DNA of 27,040 nucleotides from Lingula anatina (lineage: Eukaryota; Brachiopoda; Lingulata; Lingulida; Lingulidae). Made by a program: the position numbers and the translations under genes. The notes beneath the pieces were generated by a model. It saw only the letters and a program-made list of their open reading frames with translations. It was not told where the DNA came from and did not search any database. The stretch covers positions 1,210 through 28,249 of the forward strand of contig NW_019773998.1 of the NCBI RefSeq assembly GCF_001039355.2, read 5' to 3'. Shown here one piece after another: positions 1 to 10,350 of this stretch. Position 1 is the stretch's first letter. Every line of letters begins with the position of its first letter.

Positions 1-160
1 TTACACGCCCCACAAAAGACCCTCATGTCAATGTCTACACACAGCAACAGTCACTAAGAACTAAGTTTCGAGCAGAAACAATAGACCGTGCTGTGCTTAC
101 ACGCCCCACAAAAGACCCTCATGTCAATGCTTACTCACAGCAACAGTCACTAAGAACTAA
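1..160 (-). repeat. two tandem fragments of a Tc1-like element tail
   Basis: Two direct copies of a block starting TTACACGCCCCACAAAAGAC lie at about 1-60 and 97-158. A third copy is at 784-861. A diverged version at 2074-2130 sits inside the Tc1-like element 1833-3469, in the stretch where the minus-strand transposase relic ends. I infer that these blocks are transposase-tail fragments of that family, scattered next to the BIR exons. They have no coding capacity of their own. Confidence 0.6.
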
Positions 161-467
161 AGTCACAAATCAGTTGCGATGTGTTGGGGATGGGTAAAAC
201 CCGGGAAATTTGAACAAAAACTTGAGACAGATCTCAGATGTAAGAACTGTAGATTTTATGTTGTTAAGTTCATTGTAACCTGTACATACTACTCAATCCC
301 TAAATATAAGGGATGTTTATGTGCTTTAAAAAGTGACCTTATAGTTTATAGCACAGTTATTACATTAACAGGGGTTGTCTACTTTCCTATAATTTTTCAT
401 AACCAAATGATGTATATATAGTAGCCACTTATGTAATTATAAATTGCAGTCAAAATTGAAGACTTAC
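161..467. other. non-coding, intron-like stretch
   Basis: No convincing gene is visible. On the minus strand this follows the splice donor of the BIR exon at 468-623. The part from about 370 is repeated at about 862-968 (shared text GTCTACTTTCCTATAATTTT and AGCCACTTAT), so it belongs to the duplicated unit. About 200 bp between the Tc1 fragment and this shared block exist only in this copy. Confidence 0.5.
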
Positions 468-623
468 CTTCGTTAAATAACCAGGCCCTGGTGAACCCTT
501 CAGGACGTAAACCACGAGGTGTCGGCCATTTAGCAAAGGCCGAGAATCTAGTGTTTACACAATCGTATCTCTCGTGTCTGGGTCCCACTGGTAGTATCCC
601 TTGTGTGCCTCCAGTTTTGGCAA
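468..623 (-). CDS. IAP-like exon: first half of a BIR domain (copy A)
   Basis: A single open exon with an acceptor (CATAG) before 623 and a donor (G|GTAAG) after 468. It starts with two bases completing a codon and ends in phase 1. It encodes a linker containing GPRH, then the BIR N-terminal half with FSAFAKWP and GFTRAWLFNEG. The zinc ligands would lie in the next exon, which should be beyond the left edge of the window. The boundaries, phases and GPRH linker match the exon at 12701-12844. The central AGF of the BIR fold is changed to EGF. Whether it belongs to a working gene cannot be judged from this window. Confidence 0.72.
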
Positions 624-783
624 CTATGAGGCAAAAACACGAAAAGAGGAGTTTATGTGGTCGACATGATAAGTTAAAACATGAAATATCTACGGTTTAC
701 GACATTGCACTAACATCTCTGCTACATGGTGTAGATGGAATACGCTAAGAACCAAGGTTCGAGCTGACACAATAGGATGTGCT

Positions 784-861
784 GTGTTTACACGCCCCAC
801 AAAAGACCCTCATGTCAATGTCCACTCACAGCAACAGTCACTAAGAACCAAGGTTCGAAGG
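784..861 (-). repeat. third fragment of the Tc1-like tail
   Basis: This direct copy of the block at 1-60 and 97-158 (TTACACGCCCCACAAAAGAC onward) ends just where the second BIR-exon copy's flank begins. Confidence 0.6.
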
Positions 862-900
862 GAATTGTCTACTTTCCTATAATTTTTTCAAAACCAAATG

Positions 901-922
901 ATATATATATATATATATATAT
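901..922. repeat. (AT)n microsatellite
   Basis: Eleven AT units in the intron of the second duplicate. The corresponding place in copy A holds only GTATATATAG. Confidence 0.9.
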
Positions 923-968
923 TAGCCACTTATTTAATTAATAAATTGCAGTAAAAATGAAGACTTAC

Positions 969-1085
969 CGTCGTTAAAGAACCGAGCCCTGGCAAGTTCT
1001 TTAAAAATACGAAATGGCGGGCAGATACAACAGGTCGGGATTATTGTGTTTCCAAAGGCGTATCTCTCAGCTCCAGTTTTGGCAA
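969..1085 (-). pseudogene. IAP-like exon: first half of a BIR domain (copy B, decayed)
   Basis: Duplicate of the exon at 468-623 with the same acceptor (CATAG before TTGCC), the same donor (G|GTAAG) and the same phases (2 in, 1 out). It is 39 bp shorter, an in-frame loss that removes the GPRH linker. The BIR half keeps ELARARFFNDG, but the usual R..TF..WP start has decayed to IIPTCCICPP. The frame stays open. The loss of the core motif is why I call it decayed rather than functional. Confidence 0.62.
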
Positions 1086-1234
1086 CTATGAGGCAAAGAC
1101 ATAGAAAGACGAGTTTAAGTGAACAGGCCTTCAAAGTTTATTAGTTAGTCGTAATTTTTTCCTGACTTAACCATTTCTACAGAACAGACAGGGTTAGAAT
1201 CATGTTAATTGCCACATAAATTAATGACACATAC

Positions 1235-1335
1235 TTGATTCCCGATTCCTTAAGACCCCCTCAAAGAAGGCACCCAGTACCCGGCTCTCCTTGCCCGGTA
1301 CAGCTGTTGCCAAGCCCTTGGGTTGCACACTATAA
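1235..1335 (-). pseudogene. decayed BIR exon (C-x2-C block)
   Basis: By nucleotide alignment this matches the end of the intact BIR exon at 13454-13560. Shared pieces include GAAGGCACCCAGTACCCGG versus GAAGGCACACTGTACCCGG on the plus strand. Small deletions shift the frame, so the ligands C-x2-C are not encoded in one frame. The donor that follows the homologous exon (GTAGGG) is gone. It is a relic of a first-BIR exon. Confidence 0.5.
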
Positions 1336-1489
1336 CTTAGTGCATTACTTAGTGCTTGTTGACTTGCCAGTAGTGAGAGCGCATTGCCACCAAGGTCAAG
1401 TGGTGTAGACCTTGCATTTTCAAAATGAACAATAGCGAGTATGCTGAAATTAGAAAGAGGATCACCTGTGGAAAGAATTAGAACATTAC

Positions 1490-1787
1490 CTGTGTCAGTC
1501 CCTCTCACCAAAGGACAATGTGGGTAGAAATTGCGATGTCGCACAGCAGGGTCATCCCAACGAGCCCACTCTTCACCAGAATAGTAGAACCTAGCGCGTG
1601 CAAGGCGCGTGACAGGCAGAGGGACCGAACAGGGTATTATTTGAAAGGTCCATAATCTGACAGCTACATTACAAAAATCTTCTCTGTTTCGGAAAGGTGG
1701 GCGGACAATTTGCCTTACGGAATAACTTCCCCTGGATATAAACAGGAAACGTGTACATTCTCTATGGGTTGCGCATAGCGCCACCAC
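1490..1787 (-). pseudogene. IAP-like BIR fragment lacking the zinc-binding core
   Basis: The open frame carries RLWTF, then LARARFYYSG, then runs straight into EEWARWDDPAVRHRNFYPHC. It therefore has the N-terminal part of a BIR and the terminal H-x6-C, but the segment with the C-x2-C ligands is missing (about 13-16 residues compared with the exon at 13454-13751). A good donor (G|GTAATG, phase 1) follows position 1490, so the exon probably stops there, although the frame stays open to 1221. ATG 1787 is only the first methionine, and the sequence before RLWTF has no recognised domain. Without two of the four zinc ligands the domain should not fold normally. Confidence 0.6.
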
Positions 1788-1832
1788 TTTTTCCTACGGG
1801 GTGTTTTACTCAAGAAACAAGCTTTGCAAATA

Positions 1833-3469
1833 CAGACTTGACATTTCATATGGAATATTTTTTTCCAAATAATTTTTCATCAGGTTTTTCCTATTTTGCA
1901 GACTGATAAATGAAAATAGGGATTTAAATCGTGTTTTAATAACTTTTAATTATCTCTTTGATGTCATTGAGAAGCAAACAAAAACACATTGCCTATTCTA
2001 TGTCATACAACAACCATTAAAAGGGATATTTTAGACCTGCATATTTTCTAAATTTTTGTCTGTAAAAGAGGTAAACGCTCCACAAAAGGACCCTGATGTC
2101 AGTGTCTTGTCACAGTAACGGTCGCTGTTACGCCTGACTTCTTCTGGCTGCTACCAGCACTCTCAAGTGGCAAGGCATTGAATGGGATAGGTTTTTAAAG
2201 TTCAATCTGGAATAATATTCCAGGCATTGGTCAAAATCTGCCCAATTTGGTCCAGTTTTGTTGTAGGACACGTACATGTAGACCATTGATTCGGAGAGGA
2301 ATGGCCTACCCACATATTGTCTAAGTGGTTCAAATATGGCGATTTTGATGACCAAGGTAGCTGCTCATTCCCTTGGTTCTGTAAGTAAACTGCTATTAAA
2401 AGTGTTCTGTATGAACCGGCAATCTCACCGTGCAACCTAAAATTGTTCCTAAGTTGTCCCCTATCAAATGATAGCCAAGTGGTTCCCAGATTATTTCTTT
2501 ATTTGATCTGGTTCAGGTTTTCGTCGATGACTACCATTAGTGTTTTGGCACCAATGTGGTATCCACTCCAAATACTGACGCTGTTAATGACCTTAGTCAC
2601 TTTAGACGCGGCACACGCTTCGTCGTTGGCCTCTTCTGGATGTCTGTAAACTCTGTTTTGACTGTTGAGCGGTACAGGTGAAATCTGACCTCAATAAAGA
2701 AAGCCACGAGATTTCTGTGTTCAACCCAGAAACAGTCAAGGTACCCAATTCAATAGAGAAACATACAACGATGTTTTGCTGTTTACAGTGGGTTCCTCGG
2801 AGGTCGTCTGGTATTCTAACCTGCTAAAACCAGTTTGGTTTTCGCTAAGGGCCTTGAAAAATGCATTTTGGTGGTAATTTACCCCTCATTCTGAACGGAC
2901 TAGGTGGTTTTTGTTTAGTTGCAACAGCATATCCCGAAGGACAGTGGGTCCTGTACCCTGGTGGTAAGATTTCAATACATTGGGTGTCGCCTCTGTGTAG
3001 GTACATCCGTCTGGGCATTACTCTGTAAAACTGTGCGGACCGTTTCGTTTGGCGCAATTACCTGTCTGGCAATGAATGTCTTTTTTGCGCCATTCTGCCG
3101 CAGATTAACAAATTTGTAAAGCACTGCATAGCTCATTTTTCACACTGCGAACCCGACCACTTGCATGCAAAATTTCAAATTCTTCTATGCAGTAGTTGCC
3201 GACATATGGATACTTTTTTGACAGAACCATGCTTTGCCAAAGCCAAGCTTTGACCTACCCAAAGAAGCACTACCCAATTAAATCACTGCACATTACATAA
3301 TGCAGCTGCGCAACAAACCTGGTAATCAGTTAATTGGTAGCGACACACCTGACTACACACTTCTCCATTCACATATCTTATATGAGATCGGAGTTTGTGA
3401 AAAAAAAAACGCATTTTCACCTAGGCATACATTCGAAACTGAAATATTCCATATTAAATGTCAAGTCTG
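1833..3469 (-). mobile_element. Tc1/mariner-like DNA transposon, decayed
   Basis: The ends are inverted repeats: left CAGACTTGACATTTCATATG, with the same sequence (one change, C to A) inverted at the right end. Both continue with GAATATT. Each end is flanked by TA, the Tc1/mariner target duplication. The length of 1637 bp is typical of Tc1. The interior carries a broken transposase on the minus strand. Confidence 0.85.
2120..3085 (-). pseudogene. Tc1-like transposase relic
   Basis: At 2342-2310 the minus strand encodes SPYLNHLDNMW, matching the SPDLNPIENLW motif around the third catalytic residue of Tc1 transposases. The glutamate is replaced by aspartate. The frame breaks soon after, and the following tail reads in other frames. 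The N-terminal half (2845-3085) is open for about 70 codons but has no clear helix-turn-helix text. Several frames must be combined to cover a transposase, so it is inactive. Confidence 0.6.
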
Positions 3470-3854
3470 TATGTAGAAAAAACTCGCAAGGTTATAAATG
3501 AGTGACAGCAGAGTTTGCCATGGAACACACGTAAAATTAGGCTTACCTTCACATCTGCAATATCGGAAAAGATAATGCTCTATAGGTGTACCTGTACGGT
3601 TTTCCATGAAGCTGGAAGGCATTTATAGATAAACCACACACGTACCCTTAGCACTATAACTCTCAAAGCTAAGATATCGGCTGCAAGGTCTTTTCCAGAG
3701 TAATCTCCTTTAGGAGTATGGAATAAGGATGGCAACCTCGATTTTGCACCTGCCAGCCATCATTCGTGTTGTCGATAGCAACATAGCGTTTTTCTGTGCT
3801 TACCGACCAAGAAGTTGAGCGCTTTTAACTGAATGTTAAATGTCTCTTGTTCAA
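3470..3854. other. no feature seen
   Basis: AT-rich sequence without an open frame of note, a repeat I can match elsewhere in the window, or a splice-bounded exon. Confidence 0.4.
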
Positions 3855-3872
3855 TACAACAACAACAACAAC

Positions 3873-3920
<48 letters not shown>
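3855..3920. repeat. (AAC)n(AAT)n microsatellite
   Basis: About five AAC units followed by about sixteen AAT units. Translations on either strand give only poly-Asn or poly-Tyr/Cys and are not genes. Confidence 0.95.
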
Positions 3921-4539
3921 GTCTATTTGGGTCAACATTCATGTTGGTGCCAAAAACTCAATAATGGAAATCTGATCAAATACAGGGATATTCTGGAAAC
4001 CAGCTGCCTCCCATTTGCTAGAAGGAACCTGACGAACAACTGAAATTTTACGATGAAAATATGCTTTTACATAGAGGGCCTGGATCTGCAGATTGCAGAC
4101 GGAAATGGATGAGCAGCTACCTCGACGACCAAAATTGCCATTACTCGCCGAATCAACCGTCTGCTGGTCTCACAACAAACCTGAATCAAAATGAACACAT
4201 TACAACCGATCTCCAAACTCTGAGAAACTTGTCAAAAAAAATAACCTGAAAGCAGCCAGATTAGGCCAGATGCGCCGTTGCATTGACCCTTGCTGTGAAT
4301 AGAAAATGATATCAGCGTCCTTTGTCGAGCCTAAAACTCTATCACATGTGATAATTTGGAAAATATGAAAATTGAGACAACTATGTCTCTGATTGGATAA
4401 GAATAACATCTATCAGCTATCAGTATATTTTCACTGTCAAGATCCATCTATAAGAAAAGTAGTGGTTTGTGAGAAATATATTGGACTTAAAGCATGTCCA
4501 GCACGTTTTGTATAAAATTAAATGTTGAAAGATACTTAC

Positions 4540-4594
4540 GACGGATCACCCAGATGCAAAAGAACACCCCCTCTAAACAACGCCTTCATAATGC
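4540..4594 (-). other. possible orphan mini-exon
   Basis: A 55-bp minus-strand stretch is bounded by TTTTCCAG and C|GTAAGT, both close to splice consensus. One frame is open and reads IMKALFRGGVLLHLGDP. I recognise no family and see no partner exon nearby. Confidence 0.22.
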
Positions 4595-5329
4595 CTGGAA
4601 AATATGAAAGATAAATAAGTAATGACAAGACATCAGTCAGTACTGGATTTGCAATAATAAGGTAGGTACAAATACCAATCAGCCGATGAAGAACACAACA
4701 CTGAGATATATTTCCCGAGTGTGTCTGTATGTGCTCTCCTAGCTATATAATCAATGTTTTTAACGGATCGTATATTATCAAATATATGTAAAAAATATAT
4801 AAGATTACCGCAGATTACCCTTTTATATTTAATATATTCACGGGGTTCAGTCAAGTAGGTTTTAAGGGAACCTAGCTTTTATCATATATAACCAAGTAAA
4901 AGGAAACAATTGTGAAGGTTATTTGTCGGATGAATGTCACCTGTAAGTAAAAGGCGTAACACAAGCCCTTTAACGACCTTCAGCCGAAAGAGATATCTTA
5001 CAAAACGGTATGTAAAGGCGATTGGGGTGTATATATAGTAATTATTATTATTCTTATTATTATTATTATTATTATTATTATTTTAAATATATACCAGATA
5101 AAGCTAAACATACTTAAAATGACAGTTCACTTCATCAGGGCTGTTCTGGTACAAACTGTTTTCGTGTTGTGAGTTCTACTTTGTTGAGCTCAAGATTGCT
5201 GTGCCAAGTCTCATGATATCTGGTGTTATGCGACACCTGTTGTGAAGCGTAAACAACACATATACTAATACACTACATTTGAGATAGACCAACAGACCTC
5301 TCTAACCTACCATTACGAAAAAGAAGCCA
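4595..5329. other. non-coding; (ATT)n at 5041-5083
   Basis: No gene is visible. An ATT microsatellite with one interruption (TTC) lies at 5041-5083. The rest is AT-rich single-copy sequence as far as this window shows. Confidence 0.5.
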
Positions 5330-5690
5330 TGCCATTGGACAATGCGACCTCTGCGGTTACGTCATTTCCTGAATTGGATTGTAGAGAGGACCAATTTAAA
5401 CATCAGAGGTGCAATTTGGATATACGGTTTGATTGTGCGTATGCCATGCACGGATTTTACAAACGAGCGACGGGATGATGTAGCCTGCAGTATTTGCGGT
5501 AAGCGTGCCAAGCAGTATTTTATTTCGATTATTTCGATTATTTCGGTGCATTTCACGGGAGCAGCAGTTATTAGAAACTGAAACTAAAAACTCTCTTTAA
5601 TTTTGGAACCGTTGATGCTAGAGACCTCTTGTTTACTGCACTTAATAGAGCATGGCACGCCCATCACTGGAAGTGGTGTCCGCTTTTTCA
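5330..5690 (+). pseudogene. diverged BIR-domain relic
   Basis: One frame reads QFKHQRCNLDIRF then AMHGFYKRATG and hits a stop. A one-base shift continues as DDVACSIC. Spacing from GF to the first cysteine, then C-x2-C, is identical to BIR1 of the intact gene at 23781 (GFHYLGIEDAVACYSC). The TF-to-GF distance is also within one residue of BIR1. A donor-like G|GTAAGC follows the second cysteine. About 160 bp on, WHAHHWKWCPLF has the H-x6-C spacing of a BIR end, in a frame that I cannot join cleanly. The frameshift, a missing WP motif and weak identity make this an old relic. The second-half match may be chance. Confidence 0.45.
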
Positions 5691-6156
5691 TTTTCCATAC
5701 AGTTAACAAGTTTCGACATATCAAAAAGTACATTGTGGTGGTGAAAATATGCATAACATTTTGAACATTTGGAAAAAGACAACATAAGGCATAGCGAGGC
5801 AGACAACTTCTGGTCAAAAATGATATTATTTCATGAAATTCGAATATCTGGAATTTCTGCGCACCTCCCATTTGATGAATTTCAACAAAAATGACATGTT
5901 CTTTGTTTCAATTAGTTTCTTTAGTACGAACTTTGTGGCACGTAATTGTAACTGAAAAACTATTTTAAAATGCATCTCTGTTCCTACGCTTTTTATTCAT
6001 AATACTGAAAGTATTTTGTTAGTTTACGATGTCATCGCTCAATTGCACCTAATGGTGCATTAGCCAGGATTCTTTTATAAGTGCCGACATCCCTTCCCTG
6101 TTCACGAATGACTAGGGACGACAGATGTTAATTGTCTCTTGCACTTCGTGTAGATC
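5691..6156. other. no feature seen
   Basis: No coding region with support. The minus-strand frame here has no recognisable domain and overlaps the end of the BIR relic. Confidence 0.4.
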
Positions 6157-6235
6157 CGCATTTTGCAACCCGGCGCGTTTTGAAACTGCAACGCATTTTG
6201 CAACCAAAGAAAATTCTGAAAACGCATTTTGCAAC
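6157..6235. repeat. three copies of CGCATTTTGCAAC
   Basis: Exact 13-bp copies at 6157-6169, 6192-6204 and 6223-6235, separated by 35 and 31 bp, with CGCGTTTTGAAAC-type variants between. The block directly precedes the TGGATA cluster and may be part of the same element. Confidence 0.7.
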
Positions 6236-6254
6236 CATGGCCCGTTTTCGTCAA

Positions 6255-6404
6255 GGCTGGATAACTCCTATGGATAACACTATCCATGGTATAAATTTCT
6301 CATACACTGGATAGTTATCTTCTGTATAAATTTGTGTTTCACAAAGGGTGCGTAAACATAATGATAGTGGATAAAATAAAATATCCAGTGGATAAAATTT
6401 ACCC
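6255..6404. repeat. cluster of TGGATA/TATCCA motifs
   Basis: At least seven TGGATA or TATCCA hexamers in both orientations lie within 150 bp, several in face-to-face pairs such as TATGGATAACACTATCCA. It resembles the other motif-array repeats in the window. I could not fix its ends. Confidence 0.55.
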
Positions 6405-6409
6405 AATAC

Positions 6410-7248
6410 TATATTTGGAAAAAAGACATTAAGAGAGCCATGATATTTGCTAACAAAAATTGATCTATATCACATTTGGAAAATAAATTACCCAAAATAA
6501 ACAATCTAAGTATATTTCAAGATGGTAAATACATTAAAATAATGGGTATAATATTTACAGGATACTGTGGTGTCAGTGTCAAAACAGACCACATTACATT
6601 GCTTGTGCTTCATGCAATATTTACAATTTTCAGTGAAATACGAGTGTGTGAAATAATAATCAGCCATCCTCTCGCGATATACTCACTTACAAGTAAGTGT
6701 TGAACACATCTCGATGACGTTCGAGCTGTTCTGTTACTAATATACATATCGTTCGGGTGACAGTTAATTATTTTATACTTGGTGCCTTGATGATCATTGG
6801 GAATATTTGCACAGTAGTTATAGAGACATAATATGCAGTTTGAGACTGTAAATGAAACGTGTATAATTGTATGATAAATAAATTGAATGTGTCTGTTACT
6901 GTTTATACATGCATTTTTACTATTAGTTCTAACATTCTTCTGAGCGCAAATTTCCCCTTACATATGGATCACGGATTTTCCATTTTAATTCTTTGTATTT
7001 TTAGGTGAAAGAAGAAAGCATATGCTCTTTTGCGTACAATTATCCAATGAAATTCGGCCACGGCCTCGTATAATCTCCCTCGAGTTATTAAAGGAATTCT
7101 AAAATAAATCAACGTTAAAAAATGATGATGTTTAAATCAAACATTTAAAATCTCGCCTCATCAAAATAACTATTGTATAACAACAACATATAGTGCGTTT
7201 AGTTCTTTGAAATGGAGAATAAATAAGAAAAACAGTTGTATATAGAGT
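6410..7248. other. AT-rich, no feature seen
   Basis: No gene, matched repeat or RNA signal could be supported in this stretch. Confidence 0.4.
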
Positions 7249-7249
7249 A

Positions 7250-7335
7250 ACATCGCTGCTGAGGATACGAACCTACGTCTCTCTACGCTGTTGGCTATTC
7301 ATCCAGCCGTCTTACTGATGAGCCTGTGTGGAAGC
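7250..7335 (-). repeat. tRNA-derived SINE-like sequence
   Basis: On the minus strand GGTTCGTATCC matches the RNA polymerase III B box with one change (GGTTCGANTCC). About 45 bp upstream, CAGTAAGACGGCTGG resembles an A-box/D-arm region. No clean cloverleaf can be drawn, so it is read as a degenerate SINE head, not a tRNA gene. Confidence 0.4.
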
Positions 7336-7431
7336 TGCTGCCAACCAACCGAAAATTACCGATACTTATGGCCCCGTGTTTATAATTATTGTACGGACAT
7401 TAATTATGTAGGACTTGCGTTTCTGTGTATA

Positions 7432-7595
7432 TGTGAAAGGAAATTATGTCCGACAGGAATACATGTCCTAGCTGCGTATAAATACAGCTGGGAATCTAGG
7501 TCCGGGTAGGACAGTACATCCTAGGGAACGCACGTCCATAGGACATGTTTTCCCTGGAACGGAGGTCCTACGGGGACATGCATTCCTTTCACCGG
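7432..7595. repeat. MITE-like element made of 13-bp GGA-N7-TCC modules (copy 1)
   Basis: The ends are inverted: left GTGAAAGGAAATTATGTCC, right GGACATGCATTCCTTTCAC. Eight exact GGA-N7-TCC units of 13 bp lie between and within these ends, for example GGAATACATGTCC, GGACAGTACATCC and GGAACGCACGTCC. Most read as GGAC....ATTCC or its reverse complement GGAAT....GTCC. There is no coding capacity. It shares modules and ends with 17631-17996 and 20493-20741. Confidence 0.75.
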
Positions 7596-7727
7596 TTTAG
7601 TCGATAGGAATTTAGTGAGACTCCCCAGGAAGACTGATCCAAATGGATCGATCTAGGCATGGGGATCCAACCTTAGTAAGTATCAATAAGTAAAAAATGC
7701 ACAGCAATGTTTGGAAAAACAAACGTG

Positions 7728-7728
<1 letters not shown>

Positions 7729-7815
<87 letters not shown>
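7729..7815. repeat. (TA)n(TG)n compound microsatellite
   Basis: About 29 TA units are followed by about 14 TG units. Confidence 0.95.
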
Positions 7816-8815
7816 CATTACAAAATGCCTCTCTCCTTCTGGAGCATCTTACCATGTGTTACTATGCAAAGATAGCTAAATGATGCGTGACAGAGGGGTC
7901 ACAGAAGTCGGATCGTAGTCTACCTACAAATACAGAGCTATCTGCAGTCCAAATCTAAAAGACAAAATTAGCTAACAAAACCACGCTCGCTTAGTGCTGT
8001 GACTATCCACGAGTACTGCAACTTTCTGGACACATGGGTGGCTGGCTTACAAATTTTAGTCTTATTTTCTAATCTGTATACTATGCTAGATATTCATTTG
8101 ACGTCAGATGGTTGAGTACTGCAGGGATCGTTGAATCACCGAGACTTCTTTTTCTTCATATTGTTGCACAGCTAGCATAGCCCCTTTTTTACACGCAAAG
8201 CCTATTAAACAAGCGAATTATACTTCTATAGGCCCATATTCACATGACTGTGGAAAATTCCGTTGGCATTCCGCCAGCATTGATCGAAATCCGGAAACTC
8301 CCCATTGTTGGTTTTGACGCGGAAAAAGTCCCTCAAGTTTTTTGCGTGGAGTCTTATTTTGCGCATGCAGACCAACCAAGCTTCTAATCTTATCAATGCG
8401 TAGTTCATTGTTGATTTTATGTGGCTGTTTTCGCATAACACTAAGATAGGCTGGCAATGTTTCAGCAAAAAAATCGACTTTACACCGACGTACTCTTAGC
8501 AAAACTAAACGAGGACACCTTGCATTCACAAAAGTGTGTTACTTTCATATATATATAGTTAGTACAGCGTTGTCAAATATTGTTCAACTGCTGAGCAGGA
8601 TCAGACAATACATTAACTTTACATGGATTTTTATATTCTCTAGGTTGTTTCCGCTATCAAAACTACCTACGTCATCTTATTATTTCTGACATAACACTCC
8701 GCAGCCTTGTTAAATGACACGATTACTTACCAGTTCGAAATTATCCTAACAAATGACGTCGCGCTGTCACGATTTTTAGATAAGGGGACTTTTGGGGTAT
8801 TCCCCTTTCTATCAA
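7816..8815. other. no supported gene
   Basis: A minus-strand open frame of 103 codons (8218-8529) is the only notable one. It has no start context, splice signals or family that I recognise, so I do not call it a gene. The rest is AT-rich. Confidence 0.35.
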
Positions 8816-10350
8816 AAAATATATATAGTTGTCGAGCGCAACAGAGGTGATTTTTCTGACAGTAAGTCAATATAAGCAGCACTCTAGTGTAACCAGTGCC
8901 AAGGACGCAGGACTGTGTGATTACTGATTCTATATACAGCTGTCGAGAACAACAAAGGGGATTTTTCTGACAGTAAGTCGATATAATCAACTGATATCGT
9001 GTTATGGTGACGTGGCATAAACATCATGAGTCATGGCTATATCTGTTCTGGTGATATTAAGTGCTCTTATTAAAATCGCGAGTCGCTTTCGCTTTATATT
9101 ATGTACACTATGCACGAAACATCAATAAAACCTGACTACCAAATCATCAACTGTACCTGCTTTGCTTTTAACAACGTGTCATATCCGGATTTGAAATAGG
9201 TAAATTTGCATCTGTATGGAATTTTTCAATAGGGTCCAAGAGGTACAGGATCCTATAGCACATATTTATCCCACTCTGGCTCTATGAAATATTCCATCTG
9301 GCGCCTTGTAGGAAGTTCATGTCTTCTAGGACATCCGATAAAATATATAGAGAGTCTCATAGAGGTCTGTTGAAGTACCATGGAGTCCCTTAGGACATAA
9401 TGTAGGGACATTCCGCAAGGGAGCTACACTACTTCCCCTTTAACATGACACAAAACCACGTGGTTATCGGTTATGTTAACCACTGTGACATTCTATAACT
9501 CATATTTATCTGTTCTACAAGTACCACATACAGTGCCTTTTCAAACATTACCCGTTTTCACTACTGCTAATACGTAGTACAGTAGAAGCGGATAATAGAT
9601 AAATATAATGTTCTCCAATGAACGTTAAATTTCACATTAACAAGAAATGCAAATATTTTTGAAAGGTCAGATGGCACTTATCAGTTCGGCAAGGATACAG
9701 TACAGGGTGCACGGTAAGTGATACTATATATAGCTGTCGAGAACAACAGAGGGGATTTTTTGATAGTACGTCAATATAATCAGCTGATATCGTGTTATGG
9801 TGACGTGACATAAACATTATGTTTATTCTATATCTGTTCTACTGTCATTAAGTGCTTTATTAAAAAAAACGTGAGCCGTTTTCTCTTTCTTTTTATGTAC
9901 TATATGCACGAAACCTCAATAAAAGCTAACTTATAACCAAATGTACTAGTTCCTGCTTTGCTTTTAACAACATGTGATATCAGGATTTGAAATAGGTAAT
10001 TTTACGTCTGTATGGAATTTTCCAATAGGGCCCAAGAAGTTATAGGGTCCTATAGTGCATATTTATCCCACTCTGGCTCTACGAAATATTCTATGTGGCG
10101 TCTTTTAGGAAACACGTGTCCTCTAGGACGTCCGATGCATTTTCTATAGAGTCTCACATAGTCCTGTAGTAAGTACCAAGGACGCAGTACAGTGTGATAA
10201 GTGATACTTTATACAGCTGTCGAACACAACAGAGGGGATTTTTCGGACAATAAGTCAATATAATCAGCTGATATCGTGTTATGGCGACTTGACATGAACA
10301 TCATGAGTCATTTTTTCATCTGCTCTCCTGTCATTCATTGCGTGTATTAA
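8816..10350. repeat. tandem repeat array with a unit of about 0.8 kb
   Basis: A block containing GGGGATTTTTCTGACAGTAA or a close variant recurs at about 8825-8875, 8935-8985, 9728-9775 and 10208-10260. It is followed in three of the copies by TCA-CTGATATCGTGTTATGG-type sequence. Around it a longer unit (about 8890-9380) is repeated at about 9690-10180, offset near 795 bp, including CCTGCTTTGCTTTTAACAAC and ATTTATCCCACTCTGGCTCT. The third copy stops after about 150 bp. Unique sequence fills 9400-9680. No gene lies inside. Related single blocks occur at 16100-16260 and, inverted, at 17497-17530. Confidence 0.75.

Larger units (their letters stand above)
368..1085. repeat. tandem segmental duplication carrying a BIR exon
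   Basis: About 368-623 and 862-1085 are direct copies. They share the intron sequence, the donor, the BIR half-exon and the acceptor. The second copy has gained an (AT)n tract at 901-922 and lost 39 bp inside the exon. The copies are offset by about 490 bp at their left ends and 462 bp at the exon starts. Confidence 0.75.

Noticed and set aside
3840-4043. Open frame with poly-asparagine, and its reverse with poly-tyrosine
   Set aside because: Both are translations of the AAC/AAT microsatellite.
4061-4430. Plus-strand frames with retroelement-like phrases
   Set aside because: The phrases fall in different frames and I could not tie any to a known gag or polymerase motif.
8218-8529. Minus-strand open frame of 103 codons
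   Set aside because: No recognisable domain, splice context or homologue in the window. It is close to what chance gives in this length of sequence.
8727-9817. Repeated minus-strand peptide YCQKNPLCCSRQLYI as a cysteine-rich protein family
   Set aside because: It is the translation of the GGGGATTTTTCTGACAGT repeat block. The flanks do not stay in frame between copies.
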